Positions 10,776 to 23,429 of a DNA stretch of 64,000 bases are shown here, in pieces. The stretch comes from Lycorma delicatula (taxonomy: Eukaryota > Arthropoda > Insecta > Hemiptera > Fulgoridae). The position numbers and the translations under genes are program-made. The notes beneath the pieces were generated by a model. The model did not search any database. It had not been told where the DNA came from and worked only from the letters and a program-made list of their open reading frames with translations. Each line of letters starts with the position of its first letter. Within the stretch, counting starts at the first letter, position 1. The stretch spans positions 84,792,898 through 84,856,897 of the forward strand of contig NC_134457.1 in NCBI RefSeq assembly GCF_047948215.1, read 5' to 3'.

Positions 10776-11149
10776 CGCCTACTTAAAAAAAAAAATCTGT
10801 AGTTTGATATTATCTATCATTCTTTCTCTCTTTTATATAACACATACGCAGGCACAAGCACACACACAGCTACACAATATTCTTTCTGTAGAAAGACTCT
10901 CGCATCGTTCTTTTCTGTTCTTAAAATCTTTCTAAATTTTATTAAAATAATAAATTTAAAGGTAAAGAAGTATATTATTATATTAGGTAAAGAATATTAC
11001 TGTAGGTAAATATAGGTAAAGTATATTATTATAGTAGATAAAGAAGTACAAATTAATAAATGTAGAAGATGACTAAACGTTGGAAAAAGAAATTACAGTG
11101 ATTAATACCTCACTCAATACAGTGATTAATAAATCAATAAGTTTTTGAT
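10776..11149. other. No gene seen, between inverted arms
   Basis: AT-rich, with a short CA-rich tract near 10845-10872 and several imperfect copies of TAGGTAAAG.A.TATTA between about 10960 and 11040. Confidence 0.6.
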
Positions 11150-11475
11150 CCTTCAGTCACTTTTCTGTTAACTTGTGTACCTGAATTTAGTCTGTGTGAA
11201 ACGAGGGGAAAAAGTAAAAATATGTTTTCCTACAAACTGCCAAATCACTAATCTTTTCTCATAAAATAAATATGTCTTATCCAAATTTAGGTGTGTATGA
11301 ATCAATTCAGATGCAGGTCATTTAATTTGTTTTTTTTTTCAGTTAGAAATAGTTATTTTAAAAATTAATGAATATATTCATGCATTGAATGAGGAAGATA
11401 CTAATCCATAAGTATCACTGAGGCCCACTGCTAATTTCAGCCGACCATATTAGCAGATATATTAATGTATTAATT
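11150..11475 (-). repeat. Long inverted repeat, right arm
   Basis: The inverted partner of 9375-9682 (shared blocks listed there). The two arms have drifted by substitutions and small gaps, so the pair is old. Confidence 0.8.
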
Positions 11476-11486
11476 AATATATATGT

Positions 11487-11513
11487 GACTCGTACTGTAC
11501 TACAGTACGAGTC
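11487..11513. repeat. Perfect palindrome, 13-nt arms
   Basis: GACTCGTACTGTA, then C, then its exact reverse complement. It lies directly beside the right inverted arm and abuts the SINE target site. Function unknown. Confidence 0.9.
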
Positions 11514-11526
11514 GCGATTAAAGCTC

Positions 11527-11821
11527 TCTCTTTTTCCTGTTTAGCCTCCGGTAACTACCGTTTAGATAATTCTTCAGAGGATGAATGAGGATGATACGTA
11601 TGAGTGTAAATGAAGTGTAGTCTTGTACATTCTCAGTTCGACCATTCCTGAGATGTGTGGTTAATTGAAACCCAACCACCAAAGAACACCGGTATCGACG
11701 ATCTAGTATTCAAATCCGTGTAAAAATAACTGGCTTTACTAGGACTTGAACGCTGGAACTCTCGACTTCCAAATCAGCTGATTTGGGAAGACGCGTTAAC
11801 GACTAGACCAACCCAGTGGGT
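11527..11821 (-). mobile_element. tRNA-derived SINE family A, copy 1
   Basis: A 295-bp element flanked by a 13-bp target-site duplication, GCGATTAAAGCTC, at 11514-11526 and 11822-11834. Read on the minus strand it begins with a tRNA-like head: box A-like TGGTCTAGTCGTTAACGC near 11800 and box B GCGTTCAAGTCCTAG at 11739-11753. A body then runs to a short A-rich tail at 11527. Copies at 14556 and 36682 are very similar and in the same orientation. Transcription by RNA polymerase III is expected for this class, with mobilisation by a LINE. Which LINE supplies it is not evident. Confidence 0.9.
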
Positions 11822-11834
11822 GCGATTAAAGCTC

Positions 11835-12649
11835 ACTTCAGAATAACACCACGCGGTCTGTCTGAACTAGCCTTGAGATTACTCACTTAGCAATTAAATC
11901 TTTGTAATAAGTATTACTGTCATTTTTAATCAGAAGGAAGTACATCCTCGTTTTGTTTTAGATAATTTTTCAGTTTTACTTGAACATTAATTGCATTAGA
12001 AAAAAATGTATCCTCAGTTTCTCTCCATTTTTAATCATATTTAAGTAGTAATGTATTTTTTTCCTTTATTTAATTCTGTACAAATTTAATCAGTTTAAGT
12101 TTTTATATTTAAATAAGAAAGCACAAACCCTAGTCACCCACAACAGTTCATTCTCACCCTCCATAATAACAATATTTATATTATTTTAATAAAATATATT
12201 TGAAAATAGAATCTTTTTAATTTTCAAATGTCGATTCTCGGGTTTTGTTACCCCTGTACATTTTGGTAGTTCAACCATTTCAAGAAATTGAACGAAATTT
12301 ATATTTATAAACAAATACAGTGAACCAGTGTGAATATGAAATATTAATTTTTTTTTTCTAACACATTCATAAATAGAAAATTCTTTTCTATTATTCAAGA
12401 TTCCAATACCTAAATTATACTTTGATTTCAATTTTTATCTAAATCACTTATATTATCGCCATATCTCTTTTGGGTAAGTATTTAACAATGATTTTATGTT
12501 GAAAAAAAACGGCAAGGGTTGCATAACTTTCTCGGTTTCGTTCTTAGTCAATTTTTCTTTCATATATACCGCGTAGTTTTTAAATTGACTCCGTTTTTTT
12601 TTTCTTTTATTGATTGTTTTCACAGTTACTGATTCGAGAATTTGACTGA
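11835..12649. other. No gene seen
   Basis: AT-rich. Small minus-strand open frames at 12186-12431 and 12453-12725 carry no motif except where the latter runs into the LINE fragment to the right. Confidence 0.55.
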
Positions 12650-13045
12650 GCTTTAATCGCGTTTCAGCAGGTGTCCTGCAAGAAATAATGACGGTAACTT
12701 TTCTAGTTTTCTGTTGAGCACACATCTCATTATAGTAGTTGTTTCTAAAATCACTATCTTCTGAAGGAGTTCTGGAGTTATTACATTATGGTTGATATCC
12801 AGTTTGGTAAGGCACTTCTTTAGATTTATAGGTATTTCCCCCGTTGCACCAATTGCTGTTGGTACTACTTTAACCTCATTCTGATGCCACATATATTTAA
12901 CCTCTTCTGCGAGCGGTAAATAACTATCTACCTTCTCGCTTTCTCATATTATGAGATTATTTGCCAGTGGCATAGTTACATTCACAAGGAGCGTGATATT
13001 TTTCTTCTTAACCATATATACAATATTCACTTATACAATATATGG
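12650..13045 (-). pseudogene. LINE polymerase extreme C-terminus
   Basis: The minus strand starts near 13045 with KPYIV, runs through KKNITLLVNVTMPLANNL, then, after a damaged stretch, YLPLAEEVKYMWHQNEVKVVP, AIGATGEIP and a cysteine-free helix ending MRCVL. This order (a '.LLIDVA.P' strand, a '.Y..LA.E....W' helix, then '.VVP.VI.ATG.IP') is the conserved endonuclease-like C-terminal module of a group of insect LINE polymerases. A frame change near 12970 and the missing polymerase core mark it as a 5'-truncated relic. The family is known by pattern only; the clade is uncertain. Confidence 0.65.
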
Positions 13046-13330
13046 CTTATTATGACTTACGGTCCTGTACGTTCTTAGCATTCTATTCCAGTAAAGTTTG
13101 ATATTATTATTCCTTAAAATTATAAATTACTCAATTATAAAATAGAAAATGGAAAAAGATTTGGAAATCGATTATAGATAAGGAATTTAGTTACCGATTT
13201 CAAGAAAACGACTTAAGAAATCGATTATTATAGGATCTTTCTAAAGACTCTAAAGACATTTCACAAGTGATAGAAGGCGCTGAATGTAGCAATCTTTACC
13301 TCATCTAACAAGACATAAATATTAAAAATC
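13046..13330. other. No gene seen
   Basis: AT-rich spacer between two minus-strand LINE remnants. Confidence 0.6.
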
Positions 13331-13520
13331 AGATGTGGACACCACATGATTTCCTTGTACGCCTATTATATTACATATATACATTTTTCTACAATCAAAA
13401 GTTAATAAATCAGTATATTTAAATTAAAAAAAGTTAACAAAAAAAAGAAGAAAATGAAGTCGGGTTCGAACCGATGTGTCTTCCCCTCATACGATCCATA
13501 ACAAATCCAATAACTAATTC
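13331..13520 (-). mobile_element. Dispersed repeat C, copy 1
   Basis: Matches 39175-39350 on the same strand and 32676-32945 inverted. Landmarks are GATGTGG..ACCACATGA.TTCCTTGTACGCCTATTA, a TACAATCARAAGTTAATAA block and GAAGTCGGGTTCGAACCGATGTG. The last contains a pol III box B-like GGTTCGAACCC on the minus strand, so the right part looks tRNA-derived. It joins directly onto the C-terminus of the LINE on its right. Confidence 0.7.
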
Positions 13521-15195
13521 ATCATCATGCGGTATTCTGCCTGTTGGCAGGTCAGTGGCACCATTATTAGCTACATCTGTTTCGGTTCCATGCTTTTCTT
13601 TTCGTCTCATCATAATCTTCACTTCCCTTTATGGCATTTATTAACTTCAGCTTCTCCTTTCTCTTCTTTTTTCATCAACGGAGCCGTCAAGAACTGTATT
13701 TATTATTCCTTTTCCCGTAATTATACACCCGATCCAGTTTCCTTTCTTCCTTCTGGTAATCGCCAATATTGTTCTATCTTCATTTATTCTCCTTAATACT
13801 TCAACGTTAATTTCTCTGTCCACCCATTTTATCTTTTCCATTCTCCTCCACATCGACATATCAAAAGCCTTGATCCTGTATATTTCCCTTCCAGTATCCA
13901 TGTCTCACTACTATACTCCAAACATAGCATTTTACCAATATCTTCCTCAGGTTTAGATCCATGTTGTTGCAAAGTAGGTTTTTCTTTTTAAAAAAGGCTT
14001 TCTTTGGTATTGCAATTCTCGTCTTAATCTCTTCTTTACTCCTCCAGTCTTCAGTTAGTACTGTACCAAGATACCTGTGTTTTTTACTTGTTCAGTTCTT
14101 CCTTCTGCTGTTAGATCGGTTACATTTTCTTCCTTTCATTCCCCTTCATAACTCTTTTTCCTTGTATTTATTTTCATCCCATATTCCTTCACCCCTACTT
14201 CCAACGTTTTTACCACACCTTGTAATGTCTAGGTGTCTTTAGCTGCAATCAGCAGATCATCAGGAAATCTGACACAGTTTATATTTCTTCCAGTTATGCT
14301 TGCTTTTTTTGGCCAACAAATATTTCTTTCAAAGAAAAAGGATGAACAGTGTTGGTGATAAGCAGCCGCCTTGTCTCACTCATCTGCCTAATTCTAACCA
14401 TTTGTGAAATTCTCATTTATTTTCACAGCTACGTTTTGCTTCATATACAATTCTCTGATCATTCTCCTAAACTACCAATCAACTCTCTTTTCTTTCAGAA
14501 TCGTAAGTAAATTTTCCCACTGTACTATGTGGAATATCTTTTACATGCCTTTTCTTTTTCCTGTATAGTTTCCGGGAATACCGTTCAGGTAATACTTCAC
14601 AGTATGAATGAGGATGATATGTATGAGCGTAAATGAAGTGCAATCTTGTACAGCCTCAGTTCGACCATTCCTGAGATGTGTGGTTAATTGAAATCCAACC
14701 ACCAAAGAACACAGGTATCCACGATCTAGTATTCAAATCCGTATAAATGTAACTGCCTTTACTAGGAATTGAACGCCGGAACTCTCAACTTCCAAATCAG
14801 CTGATTTAGGAAGACGCGTTCACCACTAGACCACCAGTAGATGGGTTACCTTTTCTACGTCTATAAAACACAAACTCAATCACCTTCCTCTTTCAAAACA
14901 TCTCTCTCCAATCATTCTCATCAGCCTACAGCTTCTCTTGTTCCTTTTTCTTTTCTGAATCCAAATTGTTCTTCCCCAGCATTTTCCTCTATTTTTGTAA
15001 TCAACCTTCTATTCGTAACTCTCAAGATTATTTTTGCAGCATATATTAAGTAGTTCTATGTTCCTCACATTTTTTAGTTCAAAACTTTTTAGGTATCAGT
15101 ATCATTATTGTTTTAACAAAATCTTCTGACCATACTCCAGCATCATAAATTGTATTGCACATTGAGAGTGTTTCATCTATCCCATCTAGTTCATC
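13521..15195 (-). pseudogene. RTE-type LINE reverse transcriptase, interrupted by a SINE
   Basis: The longest polymerase relic in the window, read right to left. Motifs in order: a finger region with WSEDFVKTIM.LIPKK (about 15090-15160); EEQFGFRKEKGTREAVG (about 14925-14985); DVEKA, broken by the SINE at 14556-14848; RQGGCLSPTLFILF (about 14335-14380); the catalytic box as FPDD (about 14250-14270), where FADD is usual; YGMKINTRK (about 14165-14190); KEEIKTRIAIPKKAF; MWRRMEKIKWVDR; and RKKGNWIG. It ends near GATDLPTGRIPHDDE at about 13525-13570. Several stops and frameshifts are present. The motif set matches the endonuclease-reverse transcriptases of RTE-like insect elements. The upstream endonuclease is not visible. 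Inactive. Confidence 0.8.
14556..14848 (-). mobile_element. tRNA-derived SINE family A, copy 2
   Basis: A 293-bp copy, about the same length as the SINE at 11527 and closely similar. The short duplication CCTTTTCT flanks it at 14548-14555 and 14849-14856; adjoining bases have diverged. The head on the minus strand has box A TGGTCTAGTGGTGAACGC. The insertion splits the polymerase palm of the host LINE at the codons for DVEKA, so it is younger than that LINE. Confidence 0.88.
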
Positions 15196-17561
15196 TATTC
15201 AACTAAAACATCTAGACCAAAAAACATTTGTATTAAGTACATATATTCGTATGCGTGTCGCAGTGCTTTTGGCCTTATATCTCAAGATTTTTTTTCACAT
15301 TTGGCTCAAATATTTCTATATAAAAGGCACTGATCGTATTCTTTTTTCAAATCGCGTAAAACCCGATTTCCATTTTCTTCAGAGACATTTTAGAGAATAT
15401 TTATTAAAGAAAATTTGTTACCTACAATGCATATATAAATAATAAACAAAAAACCTTTTTTTTTATAAAAAGATGAAATTATTTTATGATAAAAAAATTA
15501 AAAGTAGAAAAATCAGATCCTTAAAACTTTGCAAAAACCTTCGTAGCTGGAAAGATTTTTCAATGAAAAAGTTGTACAAGGTATTGTATGACTTGACCGA
15601 TGTAGAAAAATTCATAAAGAAAAATACTTTGCCACCTTTTATTTCCAATATTAAGAGTTCACTCTAGACTAGTTATTATCTAACTAATCTCGATTCGAAT
15701 CAAACCGGATATAATGTGCTCCCTTTCAATTGCATCCTTTAATATTTTGCAATATTGTACGCCTTAAGTTACATAAATATTCATCAGAATCTTTTTAAAC
15801 AATAAAAGAATACAAAAGTTATCTATGCGTTTTGACTTACGCGAACATAGAATATAAATGCTACAAGATCGATAAAACACATTCACAGTCTACTGTCGAT
15901 CCCACTCGAGAACAAACTTTAAGCTCACTGGAGCATATGACATAAGTAAGGTAAGAACTTTCTTCATAATACATTGACATCAATCTTCCTGGCTTTGATC
16001 TACCTTGAAAATTACTCTAAATAGAACAAAAACGACTAAAGAGAAAATCGTGAATTCACACCGGAAATGGTGTAAAGTAACAGATTCAGGATGTTAAAAC
16101 GGTACCTAAAAGTCAAACCAACAGTTACGTAGTGAGAAATTATCTCCTATAAGCTTATAAAGGGCTTTTCAGAGAGTTCCTGAAGTAACATAATTTATTA
16201 TTTAAATGATTTACAAGTTTGTTTGTGACGTTGTAAATATGAATATTATATTATTTTACAGTTATATATGTTTATATTCTAGTTTCGCATATGTTATTTT
16301 GAACCTGATGTTTATTGTTTATGTCGTACGATAAATAAATAAATATCGTATAATAAATGCGTTTTAATGAAGGATGAGGGAGGAATTACAGATAGAACAC
16401 GTTATGTAGCTTGCCTTCCCCACCACATTAGTTAAAAGCGGTCATTGACACGTTACTATAAAGAGAAATAATTACATCTGTACCTCACCTCTCGTGCTGA
16501 CTACCACCTTTGAATCCGGAAAATCATTCTTTACCTATCTGGCTGGGATTTAGTTATTAAACTTAGTAACAACAATTCGTTGGATGTAGTGAATAGTTTG
16601 TTACATTTTTTGTTGTATTAATTAATTAATTATGAAATTGTTTTATTTTTCAAATATCTATTTGTTTATTTTTATTAACAGCATTTTTTTTTTATTTACG
16701 TATCATTTTACCTTTCTCTTTTTATTATTCGGTCATCTCTTAACGGATAAAGTACTTTCTAATTCCGAAATTTTTCTCCTCGTTTACTGTTTTTATTCTG
16801 TACACTCTGTTTTTTTCTCTGACCGACTCTCTTTTCCTGGCTGGATGCCTTAGAATATGGTCCACCAATCTAACCATTTTTGCAAGACTGTTATAAATTT
16901 CGTTCATCTTAAAGCATATTTACATTGTACTTTGTCAGTTCATCGAATTTTCAACTCTTTTCTATACCAAGATCTTTCAAAAGTTTCTGTATTTTGTTCC
17001 TTATGTTCTCTGTTTACTAACTTTAGTTGTCATAATGATTTACATTCTTTCTAATTGCGAAATTTGTTTTTTATACTCGCAGATTTACTTCCAACACGAA
17101 AGCGCTTCTTTTGCTGTTTTTCTAATCTGCTCTAGACGTATGCCTTACTTTATCAATTCTACAAAGAATTGATAAAGTGATAAGTGCTCTAATATCGAAA
17201 AGATGAATTTTTCAAATGTGCCCACGACAATCCCGAGCGCTCATATAGAGGACACCTTAAAAAAAGTAAATGAAAAAGGATAATAATTATGTTTTGTCAC
17301 ACATCACTTTAAAAGTAATTGACGAATAAAGCTTCAGGCTGCGACAACTCCAACCAAAACAGCAACCATTTATTTCTTTTTCGCAGCTAGTTTCAGAAAT
17401 ACCTTACAGTACATCACAAGTAATGACGTGTCACAACCTTAATCTTTCAATTTAATAGTTTTAAGTTGCTCCCCATGAAGTCCTTGGGGTCGTGAGGTAT
17501 GATATACCGAAAAATAGAATGTTTCGAGATGGGAGCATTTGCTAAATTTCATTTTTCTATG

Positions 17562-17564
<3 letters not shown>
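15196..17564. other. No gene seen
   Basis: AT-rich. Open frames at 15155-15442, 15473-15667, 16632-16853 and 16857-17054 have no recognisable motif. The minus strand near 16840-16880 has a short stretch vaguely like a LINE C-terminus, which I did not accept. Confidence 0.5.

Positions 17565-17605
<41 letters not shown>
17565..17605. repeat. (TA)n microsatellite
   Basis: A pure alternating AT run. Confidence 0.95.
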
Positions 17606-17606
<1 letters not shown>

Positions 17607-20600
17607 TTACATATAAGCAATGCAATACAATATGTATATATATATACATATTACTTAAAAAAAAAAATTATTATAATAAACATAATTATACACTCAATCA
17701 TATACGAGTATTATAATTACGTTAATACTACTTAAAATACCCGTTTTACTTGTAAACAAAAATAAATTTTTGAAGTTTTTTCTTTTGTAAACTATACTCG
17801 AATGAGCTCAAGAAAATATTTTTTAGTAGAAATTAATATCCTATTTGTATAGTCAAGTCAATCTGAATTTCTTTGAACAAATGCGTAAAAGTTATTTCAT
17901 GTCAAAGATTTTTCTTTACATGATGTTTATATGTTAAATTTTTCCAGCATTTTTGGAATACAAACTGTAAATTTGAAAACTATACATATAATTTCCCAAT
18001 GTTGAAGATGATTTAAATGGTGGAAATTATGAAATATTTTTTCATAGGTATTTACCCATCTATACCGAAATTCTACTTTGTATTGAACTTGTGACAAATA
18101 TCATTAGGGAATCATTAATTAATCTCGTTGCAAATTTAGGAAAGTTGGGCTAGTTTAAAAGGAAACCGCAACTATTTGTTCGGATATTCTTGAGATTACT
18201 GTCGAAGCTGTATGGGTTTAACGATAGACGAAAATTTATAAAATCTTAATTAATTTTTACCCTTTTTAATTCTAATATTAAAGAAAAACTCGAGATCTGT
18301 AATCACGAGTATTAATTAATGAAATATATATATGCATGTAATATATGTGGTGAATTCCACATTTTTTACCATAAATATTTCAATATATATGTAGAGATTA
18401 AAGAATATGATGTTAATCTCCTATTAAACCCTCTACTTATAACTTTTAGTTTTAAGTTACTGTTAAGTGTTAAGTTAGTGTTTAGTGTTAAGTTAGTTGC
18501 ATCTCAAACGATACACGTTGCTTTTGAAAAAAAATAAATCGGTTTTTCACTCCTATTCACTTCTTAGGAATCAGTATGAAAAAAATTCCTTTTTTGCTGT
18601 ACAGTATACTACCTAAAGAATGGTCCCTGATATACACGTATATCAAATTTTCAAAATTTTTGGTCTTGGTTTTCCTTTTTTATTTAATCCTTTAGATGGT
18701 TATTAGTCAAAATAAATTTTTCTTATCTTTCCTAAACAGTCTTAGGATATGGTTAAAATAATTGAAGCATATATTAATCATGTGAAATTTTCAGCTTTCG
18801 AGTTAATTGGGATAATTCCCAATTAATTAATATATAATATAATTAATATAATTAATATCATTAATTAATATCATTATTAATATAATAATAATAATGATAT
18901 AATTAATATCATTATTAATATAATGATTGGCTTTCTTATTTGTATAATATATAAATTTACCATCTCATCAGTATGTCATTGGCGACTTACCTCTTTTTTA
19001 GCGTTTTAAAAATTTAACATGGAAATATAAAACACTTTTAGCAGTTTACTATTCAGGAAATGGTAATATTAGTAATGAATATCTTCAAGAGTGTTTCCCA
19101 TTTACATAAATATCGGTTCGTATCAACCCTCTCATTTCAGTAAGAAGTGAATGAAAAAGAAGATCCCTTCTGAGCAGTACCTCGTAAATGTACTTACTAT
19201 TCGTACATAAAGAGTAGCTAAACATATCGTTCCTGCCAAGTTTCAAATTTCCCGTCCTTCAGATCTCGACATCACTTTTCTATCTTTTTTTAATTTATCC
19301 ACTACGATAATTAATTTTTTTTTCATTTTCTAAAGGCACCCTAACGAATAACTATACCGAATTCAGGTTTTATGTATTTGGGTAGCGGATGCAGTAAGTA
19401 ATGAATGAAGTAAGGATTTACAATTCATATCATAGATTTAACTTCTCGTTATTCTAAAGCTATTAAAAATGTATTATATTTACGCTAAATTACAACACAA
19501 TAAGAGAGACGCGTTTAAAAATTATTAAATGTAATAACCTTCACAAAGATTCTTATATCACCAACTTACGAAGATCGAGTAACATGATTATAGAAATTAC
19601 ATTACCAAAGATGTTAAGTTGACCTTTCTGTACAATATTTTTCATAAATTCGTCAATGCAATTAAATTTATTTTATAAAATTACTTCTCCATTAAAAATA
19701 CATAAACTTAATAAATTAATGAGTGTATATTAATCGAATTAAAAATTATAAATCGTTGCTTTCAAAACGTTAATACAATGAATATAATATTTTAATTTGC
19801 AAATATGTATTTAAGTACCACCATCGTTTATCGCATTCAAAGTTACTCAGAACCACTTAAGTTGTGTAATTAAATTCTGTTAATATGAGCTGCCCAAATG
19901 AATAATAACAGCTTGTAGTTATTGGAGTAGACACGCGATAACAATACACGCAACGTAAAAGGCGAACTGGCAACACTGTAAAATATACCCTCTTAGTAGC
20001 AACATTGCTTTTAAGTAAAATTTTTTTAATATATATGTAAAATTCAATTTCGTAATGTACAAAAACCTTTTTTTTTATCTTCCTTATAATGTAAAATGAA
20101 ATATATAAATATATTGCTTCATGCCACATTCGAAAATTATTAAGTTATTCAAAAATGAAATTTTATGTAGGTAAGTATGATTATTATGTACGGTCTTTCT
20201 TTGTATGTAAGGATCCATAAATGTTCTTTTTAATATAATATAATGTGTAATTTAATTGGAAAATTTCAGTTTCTATTTTTTTTTCTCTTCTCCATTTCTA
20301 ATAACATTAATAGTAAAAAGAGAAAAGAACAAATGTAATCCTTATAAAATAATAAAAATCCTATCGGTATTGAACTCAAAACAACTCATCATAAAAATTA
20401 TCTCTTAATTTAAAATACCCTTTAATTTTTAGGACTAAACGGTTAGGTTTATTATCTTTTTAGCTAACAAATATTTTTTTAAAAAGGTGGTAAAAATGTT
20501 ACTGAATTTTTCCACCGTTTGCACTAAAAACAAAATTTTACCTGTCTTTCTTTGACACAGTTGATAATCATTATTTTAAGATCTTATTTGTTATCTGTAT

Positions 20601-21294
20601 TGAAAGAAAGAGGACGTTCTCATCGATTAAATCCATGTGTGTGATTTTTGTTTTAATTCTTGCTTTGATCTTCACCAAATAAACTGATTTTAATGACTTT
20701 TTTAAATGGATTTACTTTGATAGGTTTTTACTTTTGCTGCTATAAAGTTATATTATATAAAGCAAAGCATGCTAATCGGGTATAATTCTGCATGTTGGTT
20801 ATATATGAATCTTCACAATTCATGTCCTCTCAAACCAAAAAATTTAATTTTAATATTGAGAGATTTCAGAAGGATTTAAATACGAGTATATACGAGTATT
20901 TAGGCTAAGTTACAGCTTAATACTTTAGATGAACCGATTTGGATGAAATTTTTCACGATGGTTTTTTGTGTTTGGGGAATAGATGCCAATAAATTTTGGA
21001 TACAACTGGTCAAGTTGATAGGAAAATGCAGCCAACGTGGGTCCCGTATCGCAAAATTTCATTCAAACAGTAGGAAAATATTTGTGCATTATTTTTATTT
21101 ACATACTTGCACATTTAAATGTTTTCAACGCTTAGTTTTTTACTGACTTTACGAAGAAAAGTACGGCATTACTTTCGGTCGCATGGTGGTAGAGGGGAGG
21201 TAAAAAATGAATTTTTCTTTACTTTTTAAGGTATGAGGAATACGAAAATACCATTCCCTTAAAGTGGGGGTTTTCTTATATATTTACATATGTA
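17606..21294. other. No gene seen; AT-rich with simple repeats
   Basis: Nothing coding recognised. At about 18820-18925 there is a degenerate array of TTAATAT and ATTAATATCATT units. Near 18460-18500 a short GTGTTAAGTTAGT repeat occurs. From about 20900 the sequence GAACCGATTTGGATGAAATTT begins a stretch that may be an outer part of the inverted-repeat element at 21300. Confidence 0.5.
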
Positions 21295-21299
21295 GTGAT

Positions 21300-22392
21300 T
21301 CAGAAAGAAAGGAAAATAATTAACAACTGATTCCAGAGCATGAAATGGAGAAAAGAGTTTATACAAACATATATCCGAAAACACTTTGTTATCGAGTTAC
21401 GGCTAGCGAAAAATTTCGACCACATTTCAGTTTCCCCCCGATGAAATGTATTTCAGTAATTCCCGTACTGTGAATTTCGTGTGTTGTTTATGCCATTACG
21501 CGTAAAAATAGCTTCGTCCGGAAATAGTATGAACGGAATTAAGTGGTAATTATTCATTACCCATTGACAAAAGTGCAACCGTCTGGCGTGGTCACCAAGC
21601 GAGAAATGGTGAACTTTCTAAAATGATAAGGACGCAGTTCGTGAGCATGTAATATCTTCCATACTTTACTTTGTGAAATGTTGATTCGTGTAGAAACTCT
21701 TCGCGTGATTGCTGTAGGTCAACTATACCGCCTGAAGAATTCCTTTTCATCATCATGTATCGATTGACGTTTAAATGAAACATGAGCAGTGGGAAGTGTA
21801 ACATTCTCGCAAAGATTATTAAAAATTTTTCAAAATAATTTAAGGTCTAAATTGATTGTACTAAAAACAACTGTTTTTAGTTTTCTATAAATTCATACCA
21901 TTTTTCTGTTAAATTTTGTTCTGTTTTGATTTTAATAATAAAAGTTGATTTTATTTTTGTTTTTCGTAGACTTTATTGCATAAATTTTTTCAAAATTAAA
22001 ATTTCTACCAGTTTTAAAAATAAAATTTACGCATTTATTAGTCATTTAACAAAGTTATTGAACTTTAAAAAACTAAAAACATGTGTTTCGTCAACGAATT
22101 TTCCATTATACGTTGGATATCATGATTACTACGGGAGATACAGTTCTGGAACCTGTTTTATTCAATTTTTCAAGTCAAAAAACATAAGAAAGAATAAGTT
22201 TTCTTATATAACGTCTTAAAGATTTCAGTTTGACATTTCACCGGGGAGGAAATGAAATCCGGGTGAAATTTTTCGTCCTGATAGCCGTAACTCTACAACA
22301 AAGCGTTTTCGAATATGTGTTTGTCTGAACTTTTTTCTTATTTTATCCTCTGAAATCAGTTTCCAACTTATTTCCCTTTCCTTCTAACTCAT
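21300..22392. mobile_element. Inverted-repeat element with transposase remnant
   Basis: About 165 bp at 21300-21470 is repeated in inverted orientation at 22230-22392. Shared blocks include CAACTGATTCCAGAG versus GAAACTGATTTCAGAG, ATATCCGAAAACACTTTGTT versus ATATTCGAAAACGCTTTGTT, GAGTTACGGCTA, and CGAAAAATTTC. Between the arms, the minus strand at 21600-21800 reads across frames as a helix-turn-helix like that of mariner/IS630 transposases, with STRINISQSKVWKILH and LRPYHF. The enclosed plus-strand half is AT-rich with no motif. It is most simply a decayed, internally deleted DNA transposon with long inverted ends. Confidence 0.55.
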
Positions 22393-23429
22393 CCTCTGTA
22401 TATAGACCTATGTATAAAAGATTGTGGCTCAAAAATCTCTAAAAGTGCTTAATCAATTTCATTTGAATTTAGTTATCCTGTATCGGTGTATCTGAAGTTG
22501 TGCATATGAACATTTTATGAAGGTTGGTTGAGTTGTACTTGAGTCACGAAAAATTTGAGGTTGAAAAATTTTAACTGGGAAAATTAGAAGTATGGTTCGT
22601 TATGATGCTGCAAGTTGAACGGCGACGTTTCCGTATCTGCGGTATCTATTGTTAGCAATATTAAACCAAATTAAAAAATATTCAAATATTAAAATCCAAT
22701 TTAATTAAAGAAAAAAAAATCGGTCTTAAATCGATCTTCTTGTGTAGAACGGGATAAAACGTGATAAAATTATTAAGAAAAATTAGCTATTTCATGTTTC
22801 TTAATCTAAAGTTCTTTTAAGACGAACCGTATCTTTGTCATTTCGAAGATAATTATTGAAATTCAAAAAACTGCCGTTGAGAAAAATTGTTTCGTTTTAA
22901 TTTACTTTGTTAAATTGGCAATAAATAAATAAAACTGTGAGAAAACTCGTAAAGAATTTAGTTCTAAGAAAATTTATCTAACTAAAATCAAATTAAAGCG
23001 AATAAATGTATAAAAAATTTCACTTTATTGAAGCAAGAAATGTTATAATTATGAGAAAATCTTTAATTCTGGTGGTATATATTAACATAGATTAGTTATA
23101 TAAATCATGTCAGAAATGGGATAGAAATGCCACTACATGGATATAATAACTACTTTAGTATCTGCCTTGCTGTATCTGTCGAGATAATATCCGCCTTGGT
23201 GTAGGACCTTGGTTAGGGTAATTACTCTATGTATTTACCGCTGGTTCAAATAATAAATAAATATAGACATCAATCACTTCATAATTAGATATGATCCTTT
23301 AATATTTGAATGAATAATACAAGATTTGTGTAAGTGTATATAAATGTTTTTAATGATTCCATAAATGATGCATTGTTAAAGAATATATATAATACTATAT
23401 TTTGTAAGTTTTTACGTTAAGTGCGTGAA
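22393..23429. other. No gene seen
   Basis: AT-rich, no motif or repeat recognised. Confidence 0.55.

Noticed and set aside
13434..13622. Minus-strand 62-codon open frame as a gene
   Set aside because: It is the end of the RTE-type LINE frame running into repeat C, not an independent gene.
16820..17060. Minus-strand stretch KMVRLVDHILRHPARKRE, like a LINE C-terminus
   Set aside because: Too short and unsupported by any neighbouring polymerase motif.
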